Shown here piece after piece: positions 34,932 through 44,962 of a stretch of DNA of 64,000 nucleotides. Source of the stretch: Flavobacteriales bacterium (GTDB taxonomy: Bacteria > Bacteroidota > Bacteroidia > Flavobacteriales > Flavobacteriaceae); contig WTJI01000055.1 of the NCBI GenBank assembly GCA_011524905.1, forward strand, positions 1 through 64,000. The letters are read 5' to 3'. The first letter of the stretch is position 1; every line of letters begins with the position of its first letter. The notes below the pieces were generated by a model that had not been told where the DNA came from, made no database searches, and worked only from the letters and a program-made list of their open reading frames with translations. Both the position numbers and the translations under genes were made by a program.

Positions 34932-35772
34932 AGTTATCGAAACGGGCATGTACACCTCTGTTCAAGACGGCGGTCGGATAGGGTGGCGGCACCGGGGCGT
35001 GCCTGTTTCTGGACCGATGGACCGAGAAAGTTTTACTCAGGCTAACGCTGTTTTAGGCAATCCTGAGGATGCGGCTTGTTTGGAGATCACCCAAATGGGT
35101 CCAACACTTTTATTCAATGACCCCACATGGGTTAGTGTCAGTGGGGCACAGATATCCATTGAAAAAAACAAGGTCAAACAACAAATGGATAGCGGTCTAT
35201 TTTGTGATGTGGGCGACGTACTCAGTTTGGGGCAAACCGAAAAGGGCGTACGAAGCTATTTGGCTTTTCAAGGCGGATTGCAAACGGAAATTTATCTGGG
35301 CAGTCGGGCGCAGTTTTATCCCATCAGCCCCTCGGCCACCCTTGAAAAAGGTGAAAAGCTCTACTTTCATCCTACGTCAGCCACCACAGTACCCCCATCT
35401 AAAGTTTCCAAAGGTCCGATTGCTTCGCTGCATCAAGAAGATAAGTTATTGGTCCACAAGGGTTTGGATTGGGATGCCTGTCCCGCTGCCATCCGCGAGG
35501 CCTTATTTTCAACAACCATGCTTTTGGGGTCCAATAATCGAATGGGATACCGCATCGAAGCCGCTTTGCCAAAAAGCGATAACCAACCCCTGAGTGGGAT
35601 TGTTGTACCAGGGACTGTACAACTCACCCCTGGGGGCAATCTGCTGGTCGCCATGCAAGATGGGCAGGTTACAGGGGGGTATTTGCGGATTTTACAATTG
35701 GATCCAGCCGCTATCAATTTCTTGGCGCAACAAGCGAGTGGAAAAAAACTGCAATTGCAATGGGCTGGTTAA
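34915..35772 (+). CDS. pxpC: 5-oxoprolinase subunit C (KipA family)
   Basis: The protein has 285 residues from the ATG at 34915 (an upstream in-frame GTG is less likely). Conserved blocks are TSVQDGGRIGWRHRGVPVSG, with SGPMD, and the C-terminal VTGGYLRILQLDP. It completes the PxpABC 5-oxoprolinase that recycles pyroglutamate formed spontaneously from glutamine and glutamate. It ends 4 bases from the convergent nitroreductase gene. Confidence 0.93.
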   Translation: MRSFCKVIETGMYTSVQDGGRIGWRHRGVPVSGPMDRESFTQANAVLGNPEDAACLEITQMGPTLLFNDPTWVSVSGAQISIEKNKVKQQMDSGLFCDVGDVLSLGQTEKGVRSYLAFQGGLQTEIYLGSRAQFYPISPSATLEKGEKLYFHPTSATTVPPSKVSKGPIASLHQEDKLLVHKGLDWDACPAAIREALFSTTMLLGSNNRMGYRIEAALPKSDNQPLSGIVVPGTVQLTPGGNLLVAMQDGQVTGGYLRILQLDPAAINFLAQQASGKKLQLQWAG

Positions 35773-35775
35773 AGC

Positions 35776-36501
35776 TTACTTTTCAAAGTAAACGCTTTCT
35801 AAGGGCAGGCGAAACTGCGAACCATATACGCCATTTGTGGCGCGGACACCACAGCCAATGACCATACTGATTTCGGCTTCCTCGGGCAGGTCCAAAATGG
35901 CCTTGACTCGCTTGGAATCAAAACCTTCCATGGGACAAGTGTCATAGCCCACCTCGGCCATACTGATCATAAAGTTTTGTGCCGCTAGTGCCACACTTTT
36001 GTGACCAATCACCTTGAGATCATCAGCGCCAATTTCACGATAAACAGCCCCTGACATCCCTTTTTGCTCCATCTGTCTTTTCTCTTTCCAGCGTTGCCAG
36101 CGACTCTTGGATTGATAGATTTTAGGCAGGTCATTTTCCAAATAAGCCAAGGCTTTGGCTTCTTTTTCTGGATTGCGCGCTGGCGCTTTTTCAAATCCCT
36201 GGCGCATATTTTCAATCAGGGCTGCCAAGCGTTGGGGCCACAAGTCTCTCCGAACAACAGCAACAACCAACTGCGGAGCAGTTTTGGCCGCAGGTTGATT
36301 AAAACAGGCTGCCGCTATCTTTTTTTGAGTGGCTTGCTGTACGATATGATAAAATTCCCACAGTTGCATATTGCTGCTATTGGGGGCCAATGTGGCATTT
36401 TTTATGCAAGCCTTGACCGTATCTTTGTCAATCGGTTTGTCACTCTGAATACGAACCGAGCGCCGATATTGAATGGCTTCGGTAACTGTTTTCTTTTTCA
36501 T
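35776..36501 (-). CDS. Nitroreductase-family flavoprotein
   Basis: This 241-residue protein has an FMN-binding nitroreductase fold: RRSVRIQSDKPID at the N-terminus, ATLAPNSSNMQLWEFYH and the C-terminal MVIGCG block. These enzymes reduce nitro groups, quinones or flavins with NAD(P)H. An insert of about 40 residues in the middle (around LPKIYQSKSRWQRWKEKRQM) is longer than in compact members. The substrate is unknown. It stands alone on the minus strand. Confidence 0.85.
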   Translation of the reverse strand: MKKKTVTEAIQYRRSVRIQSDKPIDKDTVKACIKNATLAPNSSNMQLWEFYHIVQQATQKKIAAACFNQPAAKTAPQLVVAVVRRDLWPQRLAALIENMRQGFEKAPARNPEKEAKALAYLENDLPKIYQSKSRWQRWKEKRQMEQKGMSGAVYREIGADDLKVIGHKSVALAAQNFMISMAEVGYDTCPMEGFDSKRVKAILDLPEEAEISMVIGCGVRATNGVYGSQFRLPLESVYFEK

Positions 36502-36545
36502 GCAAATACTTTGTCCAAATATCGCTAACTCTTTGGAATCCTTTT

Positions 36546-36733
36546 TATTTTTGCGACTAAAATCATCTATCCAGCCATGAAAAGGAATTTATGTTCCCTT
36601 TGGATGTATGAATTTACACGCATTAAAAAACTGAAATACAATTATTTAGCATCATATCCTAGGGATTGACTATAATAGTCCCCGCAACTTAGGTTTCAAA
36701 AGCCAAGCCAACCAACATACTTTCGTAAGATAT
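36546..36733 (+). promoter_or_regulatory. Leader region of the ilv operon with short ORF and hairpin
   Basis: A -7-like TATTTTTG is at 36546-36553 (no good -33 box). A 30-codon ORF runs 36577-36669 and its stop codon falls inside a stem: GACTA and TAGTC pair (36668-36680), extended by GGG-CCC and by outer CCTA-TAGG. The peptide has only four Leu and one Ile, so it is not a convincing branched-chain attenuator. The structured stem before ilvD could still be a control element or an operator (palindrome GACTATAATAGTC). Confidence 0.35.
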
Positions 36734-38410
36734 ATGAAAAGACTCAATAAATTCAGCCATCAAGTTACACAAGATCCAACGCAACCAGCAGCGCAAGCCA
36801 TGCTTCATGCAATTGGATTGACCGATGATGATTTTCAAAAACCCCTGATCGGGATCGCTAGTACTGGTTATGAGGGTAATCCTTGTAACATGCACCTCAA
36901 TGCCCTTTCAGAGCAAATCAAAAAGGGGATTCCCCAGGAGGAATTGGTTGGACTTATTTTTAACACCATAGGTGTCAGCGACGGGATTTCTATGGGAACT
37001 CCTGGTATGCGGTTTTCATTGCCCTCCAGAGATGTGATTGCCGACTCTGTTGAAACGGTAGTTCAAGCCATGTCTTATGACGGGGTTGTAACCGTTGTGG
37101 GTTGTGATAAAAATATGCCAGGTGCGCTGATGGCCATGTTGCGGCTCAACCGCCCCAGTATTTTGGTGTATGGAGGTACAATAGATTCGGGATGCCACAA
37201 TGGTAAAGAACTCGATGTCGTCTCAGCTTTTGAGGCTTGGGGCGAAAAAGTCGCTGGAACCATAGACGAAAAAGAATATAAAAATGTGATCAAAAATGCC
37301 TGCCCAGGCGCAGGTGCCTGTGGCGGAATGTATACAGCCAATACCATGGCTTCTGCTATCGAAGCCCTCGGGATGGCTATACCCTATAATTCTTCAAATC
37401 CGGCAATCAGCCGGGAAAAAAATCTGGAATGCCAAGAGGTCGGTCGGTATCTACTAAACCTGCTTCAAAAAGACCTAAAACCCAGAGATATTGTCACCCG
37501 AAAATCTTTGGAAAATGCGTTGCGACTCATTGCAATTTTGGGAGGATCTACCAATGCCGTATTACACTTTTTGGCTATTGCCAAATCCGCTGGGATTGAT
37601 TTGACAATCGATGACTTTCAGCGCATCAGCGATACCACTCCTTTTTTAGCTGACTTAAAACCCAGTGGAAAGTTTTTGATGAAAGACCTTCATGCCGTTG
37701 GCGGGGTGCCAGCTGTATTGAAATTTATGCTGAACAATGACTTACTCCATGGTGATTGTTTGACCGTAACAGGTAAAACCCTAGCAGAGAATCTGGCGGA
37801 AGTTCCTGGTTTGAAAGAAGGACAACAAATCATTCGTCCGCTTTCCAATCCAATCAAGCCTACGGGTCACATTCGAATCCTTAAAGGCAATCTTGCCCCT
37901 GATGGTTCTGTGGCCAAAATAACAGGGAAAGAGGGCTTGCGATTTGAAGGTCCGGCACGGGTTTATGATGGTGAATTTGATGCCAATGCAGGGATCAAAA
38001 ATGGAGAGGTGCAAGCGGGTGAGGTAGTCGTGATACGCTACGAAGGCCCCAAGGGTGGACCTGGTATGCCAGAAATGCTTAAGCCTACCGCCGCCATCAT
38101 GGGAGCGGGTCTTGGCCAATCTGTAGCCCTGATTACAGATGGTCGTTTTTCTGGAGGGACTCATGGTTTTGTAGTTGGACATATTGTCCCCGAAGCCCAA
38201 GAGGGCGGGCCGCTGGCTCTTGTCCAAACAGGCGATGTGATCACCATTGATGCAGAGGCCAATACCCTGAGTGTGGCCCTAACAGATGCCGAATGGCAAG
38301 AGCGAAAACAACAATGGCAACAACCAGCTTACAAATTTCAAAATGGGGTGTTGTATAAATACATCAAAAATGTAGCGACCGCCTCAGAAGGCTGCGTTAC
38401 AGATCAATAA
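36734..38410 (+). CDS. ilvD: Dihydroxy-acid dehydratase
   Basis: This 558-residue iron-sulfur enzyme makes 2-oxoisovalerate and 2-oxo-3-methylvalerate. The cluster cysteines are seen in [13 protein letters not shown] and [16 protein letters not shown]. It is the first gene of the five-gene ilv operon, 3 bases before ilvB. Length and motifs are normal. Confidence 0.96.
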   Translation: MKRLNKFSHQVTQDPTQPAAQAMLHAIGLTDDDFQKPLIGIASTGYEGNPCNMHLNALSEQIKKGIPQEELVGLIFNTIGVSDGISMGTPGMRFSLPSRDVIADSVETVVQAMSYDGVVTVVGCDKNMPGALMAMLRLNRPSILVYGGTIDSGCHNGKELDVVSAFEAWGEKVAGTIDEKEYKNVIKNACPGAGACGGMYTANTMASAIEALGMAIPYNSSNPAISREKNLECQEVGRYLLNLLQKDLKPRDIVTRKSLENALRLIAILGGSTNAVLHFLAIAKSAGIDLTIDDFQRISDTTPFLADLKPSGKFLMKDLHAVGGVPAVLKFMLNNDLLHGDCLTVTGKTLAENLAEVPGLKEGQQIIRPLSNPIKPTGHIRILKGNLAPDGSVAKITGKEGLRFEGPARVYDGEFDANAGIKNGEVQAGEVVVIRYEGPKGGPGMPEMLKPTAAIMGAGLGQSVALITDGRFSGGTHGFVVGHIVPEAQEGGPLALVQTGDVITIDAEANTLSVALTDAEWQERKQQWQQPAYKFQNGVLYKYIKNVATASEGCVTDQ

Positions 38411-38413
38411 ATT

Positions 38414-40123
38414 ATGGCAACAACAAAAGCAAAAAGTATGCATATCTCTGGTGCTGAAGCAGTCATACGCTGTCTGCTTGCCGAAGGGGTTGATTTGGTC
38501 TATGGGTATCCTGGTGGTGCCATTATGCCGATTTACGATGAGTTGTATAAGTTTCAAAAAGAACTTAATCACGTGTTGACCCGCCATGAGCAGGGGGCTA
38601 CGCACATGGCTCAAGGTTATGCCCGTACCTCAGGAAAAGTCGGTGTAGCCATGGCTACTTCTGGACCTGGGGCAACCAACTTAGTTACTGGTATTGCCGA
38701 TGCACAAATCGATTCTACCCCCATGGTCTGTATCACTGGTCAGGTTGCTTATCATCTTTTGGGATCCGATGCCTTTCAAGAAACGGATATCATAGGCATT
38801 TCAACCCCCGTAACGAAATGGAATTATCAGATCACGCGGGCCGAAGAAATTCCAGAAATTTTAGCCAAAGCTTTTTACATTGCCCGTTCTGGACGCCCAG
38901 GTCCCGTTTTGATCGATATCACCAAAAATGCACAGTTTGACACTTTCGATTATCAGTACGAAACTTGTAAAGGAATTCGCAGCTATGCCCCTCGACCAGT
39001 AATAGAAAAATCAGCAGTTGCAGCAGCAGCCGAATTGATCAATCAGGCCAAAAAGCCCATGATTGTTTGGGGACAAGGGGTCATCTTGGGCAATGCCGAA
39101 ACGGTTTTTCAAGCCTTTGTAGAAAAAACAGATATCCCTGCAGCTTGGACCATTCTAGGATTGTCAGGCCTTCCAACCGATCATCCCCACAATGTCGGTA
39201 TGGTCGGGATGCATGGAAATTACGGTCCAAACTTGCTGACCAACGAATGCGACGTACTAATTGCCATTGGTATGCGCTTTGATGATCGAGTCACTGGCAA
39301 TCTTGATACATATGCCACACAAGCCAAAGTCATCCACTTGGAGATTGATCCTGCCGAAATTGATAAAAATGTCAAAGCAGATGTAGCTGTTCTTGGTGAT
39401 TGTAAAGAAAGCCTAACGCAACTACTTCCCTTGGTCACCGCCAATGATCACAGTAGCTGGCGTGCACAATTTGACGACCACTATCAAACCGAGTTTGAAA
39501 AGGTCATTAATAAAGATATCAATCCCACCAAAGCTGGATTGACGATGGGTGAGGCCATTGCCGCTATCAACAAACACTCGAAAGGAGACGCGGTCATTGT
39601 TACGGACGTGGGACAACACCAGATGGTCGCTTGTCGATATGCTAAATTCACCCAATCAAAAAGCAATGTTACCTCTGGTGGCTTGGGGACAATGGGCTTT
39701 GCACTCCCAGCAGCTATCGGTGCCAAAATGGGTGCTCCCGAGCGTGAGGTAGTCGCTGTTATTGGCGATGGAGGATATCAAATGACCATTCAAGAGCTCG
39801 GTACAATTTTTCAAGCCCAGTTGCCCGTTAAAATTGTGGTGCTCAACAATGATTTCCTTGGAATGGTGCGTCAGTGGCAACAGCTATTTTTTGACAAAAG
39901 ATATGCCTCAACTGAAATGATCAATCCCGATTTTGTAGCCATTGCCAAAGCCTATCACATCGAGGCTGTCTCCGTTAAAGACAGAGCAGACTTGGATGGT
40001 GCTGTGGCTAAAATGATTGCTTCGGACAAGCCCTTCTTTCTTGAAGTCTGTGTAGAAAAAGAAGACAATGTATTCCCGATGATTCCCACAGGCGCCTCGG
40101 TATCAGATATAAGATTAGAATAA
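38414..40123 (+). CDS. ilvB: Acetolactate synthase large subunit
   Basis: This 569-residue ThDP enzyme condenses pyruvate with pyruvate or 2-oxobutanoate. The catalytic Glu region is TRHEQGATHMAQGYAR, the ThDP/Mg site is GDGGYQMTIQELGT followed by NNDFLGMVRQWQ. The large and small subunits are 1 base apart, so stoichiometry is likely kept by coupling. Confidence 0.96.
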   Translation: MATTKAKSMHISGAEAVIRCLLAEGVDLVYGYPGGAIMPIYDELYKFQKELNHVLTRHEQGATHMAQGYARTSGKVGVAMATSGPGATNLVTGIADAQIDSTPMVCITGQVAYHLLGSDAFQETDIIGISTPVTKWNYQITRAEEIPEILAKAFYIARSGRPGPVLIDITKNAQFDTFDYQYETCKGIRSYAPRPVIEKSAVAAAAELINQAKKPMIVWGQGVILGNAETVFQAFVEKTDIPAAWTILGLSGLPTDHPHNVGMVGMHGNYGPNLLTNECDVLIAIGMRFDDRVTGNLDTYATQAKVIHLEIDPAEIDKNVKADVAVLGDCKESLTQLLPLVTANDHSSWRAQFDDHYQTEFEKVINKDINPTKAGLTMGEAIAAINKHSKGDAVIVTDVGQHQMVACRYAKFTQSKSNVTSGGLGTMGFALPAAIGAKMGAPEREVVAVIGDGGYQMTIQELGTIFQAQLPVKIVVLNNDFLGMVRQWQQLFFDKRYASTEMINPDFVAIAKAYHIEAVSVKDRADLDGAVAKMIASDKPFFLEVCVEKEDNVFPMIPTGASVSDIRLE

Positions 40124-40124
40124 G

Positions 40125-40658
40125 ATGGAAGAAAAAAAACACTTTACCATATCAATTTATTCAGAGAATAATGTGGGATTACTTAACCGCATTTCTGCCA
40201 TTTTGCTCAAGCGTCATATCAATATCGAGAGCTTTTCGACATCGGTCTCCGAAATTCCCGATGTCTATCGTTTTGTGATAGTGGTTCACCTAAGCCAGGA
40301 GAAAGTCAAAAAAGTAGTTGGGCAAATTGAAAAGCAAGTCGATGTTATAAAAGCCTTTTATCATACGGACGAGGAAACCATTTTTCAAGAATCGGCTTTG
40401 TACAAAGTTAAGTCGAGTGCCCTGTTTGAAGAAAGACACATACAGAATGTAATCAAAGAAAGTCATGCCAACATAGTGACTGTTTCTCCAGAATATTTTG
40501 TTATCGAAAAAACAGGTTTCCGACACGAAACAGAAAAACTATACAATGACCTGGCTCCCTATGGTTTGTTGCAATTTGTCCGTTCGGGTCGTATCTCAGT
40601 CACCAAATCCAAAATGGGGATTTCAGAAATTTTAAATACTTTTAAAAACAATCAATAA
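40125..40658 (+). CDS. ilvN: Acetolactate synthase small (regulatory) subunit
   Basis: This 177-residue protein has an N-terminal ACT domain ([31 protein letters not shown]) and the C-terminal ALS small-subunit domain. It should confer valine feedback inhibition on IlvB. It sits between ilvB and ilvC. IlvH would be an equally valid name. Confidence 0.93.
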   Translation: MEEKKHFTISIYSENNVGLLNRISAILLKRHINIESFSTSVSEIPDVYRFVIVVHLSQEKVKKVVGQIEKQVDVIKAFYHTDEETIFQESALYKVKSSALFEERHIQNVIKESHANIVTVSPEYFVIEKTGFRHETEKLYNDLAPYGLLQFVRSGRISVTKSKMGISEILNTFKNNQ

Positions 40659-40674
40659 AGCACAACGCAAAACC

Positions 40675-42150
40675 ATGGCTAATTATTTTAATCAACTAAC
40701 GCTCAGCGAAAAACTCAACCAACTCGGACAATGTCGATTTATGGAGACCGATGAATTCAACGACGGTGTTACGGCTCTGTCGGGAAAGAAAATTGTTATT
40801 GTTGGCTGTGGCGCTCAAGGCCTCAACCAAGGTCTCAATATGCGAGATTCGGGTTTGGATATTTCGTATGCCTTGCGAAAAGGCGCCATTGAGAATAAGC
40901 GCGCCTCCTACCAAAACGCCGTATCCAACGACTTTGCTGTGGGTACCTATGAAGAGATGATTCCCACTGCTGACGTAGTAATCAATCTTACACCAGATAA
41001 AAATCATACCCCCGTGGTGGAAGCCGTTATGCCTTTAATGAAAAAAGGTGCAACACTTTCTTACTCCCATGGATTTAATATTGTTGAAGAAGGGACAGAG
41101 ATTCGAGAAGATATTACGGTTATCATGGTAGCTCCCAAATGTCCTGGTTCTGAAGTACGTGAAGAGTATAAGCGTGGTTTTGGGGTTCCCACTCTCATTG
41201 CGGTACACCCTGAAAACGATCCTCAGCAACAAGGTTTGGCTCAAGCCAAGGCTTATGCTGTAGCCACTGGCGGTCATCGGGCTGGGGTCCTAGAATCTTC
41301 TTTTGTGGCAGAGGTTAAGTCTGACTTGATGGGGGAACAAACCATCCTTTGTGGCGTCCTTCAAACAGGTTCAATCTTATGTTTTGATAAAATGGTTGAA
41401 AAAGGAATTGATCCAGGATATGCATCAAAGCTCATTCAATATGGCTGGGAAACAATCACAGAAGCCTTGAAACACGGAGGAATTACCAATATGATGGATC
41501 GCTTGTCTAATCCAGCAAAAATCAAGGCATTTGAATTATCCGAACAGCTAAAAACCATTTTAGCACCCTTATTCCAAAAGCATATGGATGACATCATCTC
41601 GGGGCATTTTTCAAAAACCATGATGGAAGACTGGGCCAATGATGATGTAAATCTTTTGACTTGGCGCGCTGCCACAGGAGAAACTGCTTTTGAAAAAACA
41701 GAAAATACACAACAAGAAATTGCCGAACAAGAATACTTTGATCATGGCGTTTTGATGGTCGCATTTGTTCGGGCAGGTGTCGAACTGGCGTTCGATACTA
41801 TGGTGGCTTCTGGAATCAAAGAAGAATCGGCTTACTATGAATCCCTGCACGAGACACCTTTGATTGCCAATACCATTGCCAGAAAGAAACTATTCGAAAT
41901 GAATCGAGTGATCTCAGACACGGCAGAGTATGGTTGCTATTTGTTTGATCATGCTGCTAAACCAATGTTGGCAGACTTTATGAAAGACATTGACACAAGT
42001 GTTATTGGAACTGCATACGGTGCAGGTTCTGACAATGGCGTGGACAACCAACAATTGATCCAGATTAATGATATCATTCGCTACCATCCTGTAGAATTGA
42101 TTGGCTATGAGCTTCGAGCTTCGATGACTGCAATGAAAAAAATTGTATAA
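40675..42150 (+). CDS. ilvC: Ketol-acid reductoisomerase, class II
   Basis: This 491-residue enzyme is of the long class-II type (as in E. coli), with the Rossmann motif [17 protein letters not shown] and a duplicated C-terminal helical domain ([20 protein letters not shown]). It isomerises and reduces acetolactate and acetohydroxybutyrate. It lies 16 bases after ilvN. Confidence 0.96.
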   Translation: MANYFNQLTLSEKLNQLGQCRFMETDEFNDGVTALSGKKIVIVGCGAQGLNQGLNMRDSGLDISYALRKGAIENKRASYQNAVSNDFAVGTYEEMIPTADVVINLTPDKNHTPVVEAVMPLMKKGATLSYSHGFNIVEEGTEIREDITVIMVAPKCPGSEVREEYKRGFGVPTLIAVHPENDPQQQGLAQAKAYAVATGGHRAGVLESSFVAEVKSDLMGEQTILCGVLQTGSILCFDKMVEKGIDPGYASKLIQYGWETITEALKHGGITNMMDRLSNPAKIKAFELSEQLKTILAPLFQKHMDDIISGHFSKTMMEDWANDDVNLLTWRAATGETAFEKTENTQQEIAEQEYFDHGVLMVAFVRAGVELAFDTMVASGIKEESAYYESLHETPLIANTIARKKLFEMNRVISDTAEYGCYLFDHAAKPMLADFMKDIDTSVIGTAYGAGSDNGVDNQQLIQINDIIRYHPVELIGYELRASMTAMKKIV

Positions 42151-42153
42151 AAC

Positions 42154-43401
42154 ATGCGTTTGCCAAGTGTTGAAGGGGCACTGAAAGCGAAAGCCCGACT
42201 TTCGACGGTCGTCCTTGAGACCCCATGGCAGCCCATTGAACGTTGGTCAAAAAAGCTCGATGCCACAGTCTTTCTCAAAAGAGAAGACTTGCAGCAAGTC
42301 CGTTCTTTTAAAATCCGAGGGGCTTACAACAAAATCAAGACGCTTAGTCAGTCCGAATGCGAGCAAGGAATTGTCTGTGCCAGTGCAGGTAATCACGCAC
42401 AGGGTTTTGCTTTTTCCTGCCGGGATCTAAGAATCAAAGGAACCGTATTTATGCCCTTGCCCACACCCAAACAAAAGGTGGAACAAGTGCGTATGTTTGG
42501 CGGCGATTTTGTGGATATCCAATTGGTTGGCGATACCTATGACGATTCGCAAAAAGCAGCACGAGTGTTTCAACAGCAAACACAGGCCCTATTCATTCAC
42601 CCTTTTGATGATCCTGATGTGATTGAGGGCCAGGCCACCTTGGCATTAGAAATCCTGGATCAGGCGCAACAGGATCTAGACTATCTTTTTGTTCCTGTAG
42701 GAGGTGGTGGATTGGTCTCTGGTATCCTGACAATTTTTAAAGCCCTTTCACCCAATACCAAAATTATTGGCGTGGAACCAGTCGGCGCACCGTCGATGTA
42801 CCAGTCTTTGCAAAAACAGCACGTTGTGGCTTTGTCTCAAATAGATAAGTTTGTTGATGGGGCAGCTGTCCAAAAAGTGGGTGATTTGTGTTTTGAGATA
42901 AGCAAAAAACATTTGGATGACTGCATATTGGTTGAAGAAGGTCGTATTTGTAAGGAAATTTTGGATCTCTACAACAAAGAAGGTATTGTTGCCGAGCCTG
43001 CTGGTGCAATTGCCCTGGCCGCCTTAGAACAATTCGATCAACCATTGAAGGGTAAACAAGTCGGTGTACTGATCTGTGGGGGAAACAATGACATCACACG
43101 TACACCCGAAATCAAAGAACGGGCGCTTTTGCATGCACAATTGAAACACTATTTTATCATTCGATTTCCCCAAAGAGCAGGTGCATTAAAGGATTTTGTC
43201 AATGATATATTAGGCCCCAACGACGATATTACTTTTTTCGAATATTCAAAAAAAACGAGCCGGGTCAATGCGCCAGCCGTCGTTGGGATACGACTGCAAT
43301 CAGCATCAGATTTTGAGCCTTTGATGCATCGGATGAAGGCAGGGGGCTTTTTTGGGGACTATCTCAACAACCAACCCGATCTATACCAGTTTTTGGTATA
43401 G
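42154..43401 (+). CDS. ilvA: Threonine dehydratase, biosynthetic type
   Basis: This 415-residue PLP enzyme has PLP-Lys53 in QVRSFKIRGAYNK, SAGNHAQGFAFS as phosphate/substrate block and GGGGLVSG as phosphate cup. The C-terminal third holds one ACT-like regulatory domain (HYFIIRFPQRAGALKDFV), so it is the short form with a single such unit. It makes 2-oxobutanoate for isoleucine. It is last in the ilv operon and convergent with the DASS transporter gene, 3 bases away. Confidence 0.94.
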   Translation: MRLPSVEGALKAKARLSTVVLETPWQPIERWSKKLDATVFLKREDLQQVRSFKIRGAYNKIKTLSQSECEQGIVCASAGNHAQGFAFSCRDLRIKGTVFMPLPTPKQKVEQVRMFGGDFVDIQLVGDTYDDSQKAARVFQQQTQALFIHPFDDPDVIEGQATLALEILDQAQQDLDYLFVPVGGGGLVSGILTIFKALSPNTKIIGVEPVGAPSMYQSLQKQHVVALSQIDKFVDGAAVQKVGDLCFEISKKHLDDCILVEEGRICKEILDLYNKEGIVAEPAGAIALAALEQFDQPLKGKQVGVLICGGNNDITRTPEIKERALLHAQLKHYFIIRFPQRAGALKDFVNDILGPNDDITFFEYSKKTSRVNAPAVVGIRLQSASDFEPLMHRMKAGGFFGDYLNNQPDLYQFLV

Positions 43402-43404
43402 CCG

Positions 43405-44829
43405 CTAAAAAATCAGTGGAATTACAAATATGTAGAGCAAGACCAATAGGGCAATTGCGATACAATTTATCAATACCCCTGCACGGGCCATTTGTGATAC
43501 TTTCACATAACCGCTGGCAAAAACGATGGCATTGGGGGGTGTGGACATGGGTAGCATAAAAGCACAACTACTGGCCATGGTAACCGGAATCAAAACATAT
43601 AATATTGGTATACCCAGTCCCATGGCAATTCCTGCCATAACAGGAGCTAAAACCGCTACTAAGGCTACATTACTCATCAACTCGGTCATGAATAGCATTA
43701 GTAAAATAAGGAGTGTGACCGTGAGCAAAACATGGAGTTCCGCTGCGGAAATTGCCGTAGTGATTTGAGATACGATACCCGTCGTGGCCATGCCTTTGGC
43801 TAAGGCCAAACCACCTCCAAAAAGGATTAGTATACCCCATGCCAAACGTTGGGTGTCTTTCCATTCTAATATAAATCGTCCGTTTTTGTAATCACTAGGT
43901 AGGGCAAATAAGCAAATGGCTCCACTCACACTGATGACAGTATCTGTCAGCCGTAAACCAGGAATCAAGCTGTTGATTAAGGTGCGGAAAATCCAAAAGA
44001 AAACCATCACCGAAAATACTACTAAAACATGCTTTTCTTCTTTTTTTAGGGGGCCTAGCGCTTTTAATTGTTCGGCGATAACGTCTTGGGTTGTGGCAAA
44101 GGCAACACCTTTGTTTTGAAAGAGTAATTTTGTCAGCAACAGGTAAATGATACTGATAAGTAAAACAGAAAAGGGTAAACCGATCAGCATCCATTTAAAG
44201 AACGAGATTTGAATATTATATTCATTTTCTAGCAATCCGATTAACACAGAATTGGGTGGGGTGCCAATCACAGTTGCAATCCCTCCTGCATTGGCTGCAA
44301 AAGCAATCCCCAGCATGACACTGAGCGAAAATCGCTGTTCTGCTTGGGTAAACTTACCATCACTAGCAACCAGCAATTCAATAACTGACAGGGCGATGGG
44401 CAACATTACAACGGTACTAGCGGTGTTAGAAATCCACATACTCATAAAACCAGTAGCCAACATAAAACCCAATACAACCCGATTTGGGGTCGTGCCTGTC
44501 CGATGGATAATACCCAATGCAATTCTTCGGTGGAGATTTACTTTTTCCAGGGCCAAGGCCAAAACGAATCCTCCAAAGAATAAGAAAACAATCGAACTGC
44601 CATAATTGGCTCCCACCGCATTTGCGTCCATGACCCCTGTCAACGGAAATACTACCAGTGGCAATAGGGCAGTAACGGATATTGAAACCGCCTCGGTAAT
44701 CCACCAACTGACCATCCAGAAGGCAAGTCCAACTACTGTAATAGCTTGTGGTTGGAGGCTGGGAAAGTCCATTTGTGAGACAATCAAATACAACAGGGGT
44801 CCTAAGATTAGTCCAATTTTTTTTGCCAT
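43405..44829 (-). CDS. DASS-family (SLC13) sodium:dicarboxylate/sulfate symporter
   Basis: This 474-residue inner-membrane protein has about eleven hydrophobic segments. The two SNT-type sodium/substrate loops are visible as MWISNTASTVVMLP and ELMSNVALVAVLAP, and the late block SCAFMLPMSTPPNAIVFASG is typical of DASS carriers. It likely imports C4-dicarboxylates, with sodium driving it, as expected in seawater; sulfate or another anion cannot be excluded. Confidence 0.9.
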   Translation of the reverse strand: MAKKIGLILGPLLYLIVSQMDFPSLQPQAITVVGLAFWMVSWWITEAVSISVTALLPLVVFPLTGVMDANAVGANYGSSIVFLFFGGFVLALALEKVNLHRRIALGIIHRTGTTPNRVVLGFMLATGFMSMWISNTASTVVMLPIALSVIELLVASDGKFTQAEQRFSLSVMLGIAFAANAGGIATVIGTPPNSVLIGLLENEYNIQISFFKWMLIGLPFSVLLISIIYLLLTKLLFQNKGVAFATTQDVIAEQLKALGPLKKEEKHVLVVFSVMVFFWIFRTLINSLIPGLRLTDTVISVSGAICLFALPSDYKNGRFILEWKDTQRLAWGILILFGGGLALAKGMATTGIVSQITTAISAAELHVLLTVTLLILLMLFMTELMSNVALVAVLAPVMAGIAMGLGIPILYVLIPVTMASSCAFMLPMSTPPNAIVFASGYVKVSQMARAGVLINCIAIALLVLLYIFVIPLIF

Positions 44830-44879
44830 ACGACCAACAAATAGTTCGTGTTAATTTTTAGTGTTTGTATTTGATTCAA

Positions 44880-44897
44880 GGCATATACAAATATGCC
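44880..44897. promoter_or_regulatory. Inverted repeat between divergent transporter and GapN genes
   Basis: GGCATAT (44880-44886) and ATATGCC (44891-44897) are perfect inverted arms around 4 bases, in the 133-base divergent intergenic region. It may be an operator. A -7-like TAATTTTA is at 44946-44953 for the right-hand gene. Confidence 0.35.
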
Positions 44898-44962
44898 TGT
44901 TCCATATAAAAATAGCAAACACCAATATTGTTCAATAAAATTGCTTAATTTTAAAACAAAAA

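Noticed and set aside
36577-36669. Branched-chain amino-acid attenuator peptide before ilvD
   Set aside because: The peptide has four Leu, one Ile and no Val, with no clustered run, so it lacks the feature that makes a leader convincing.
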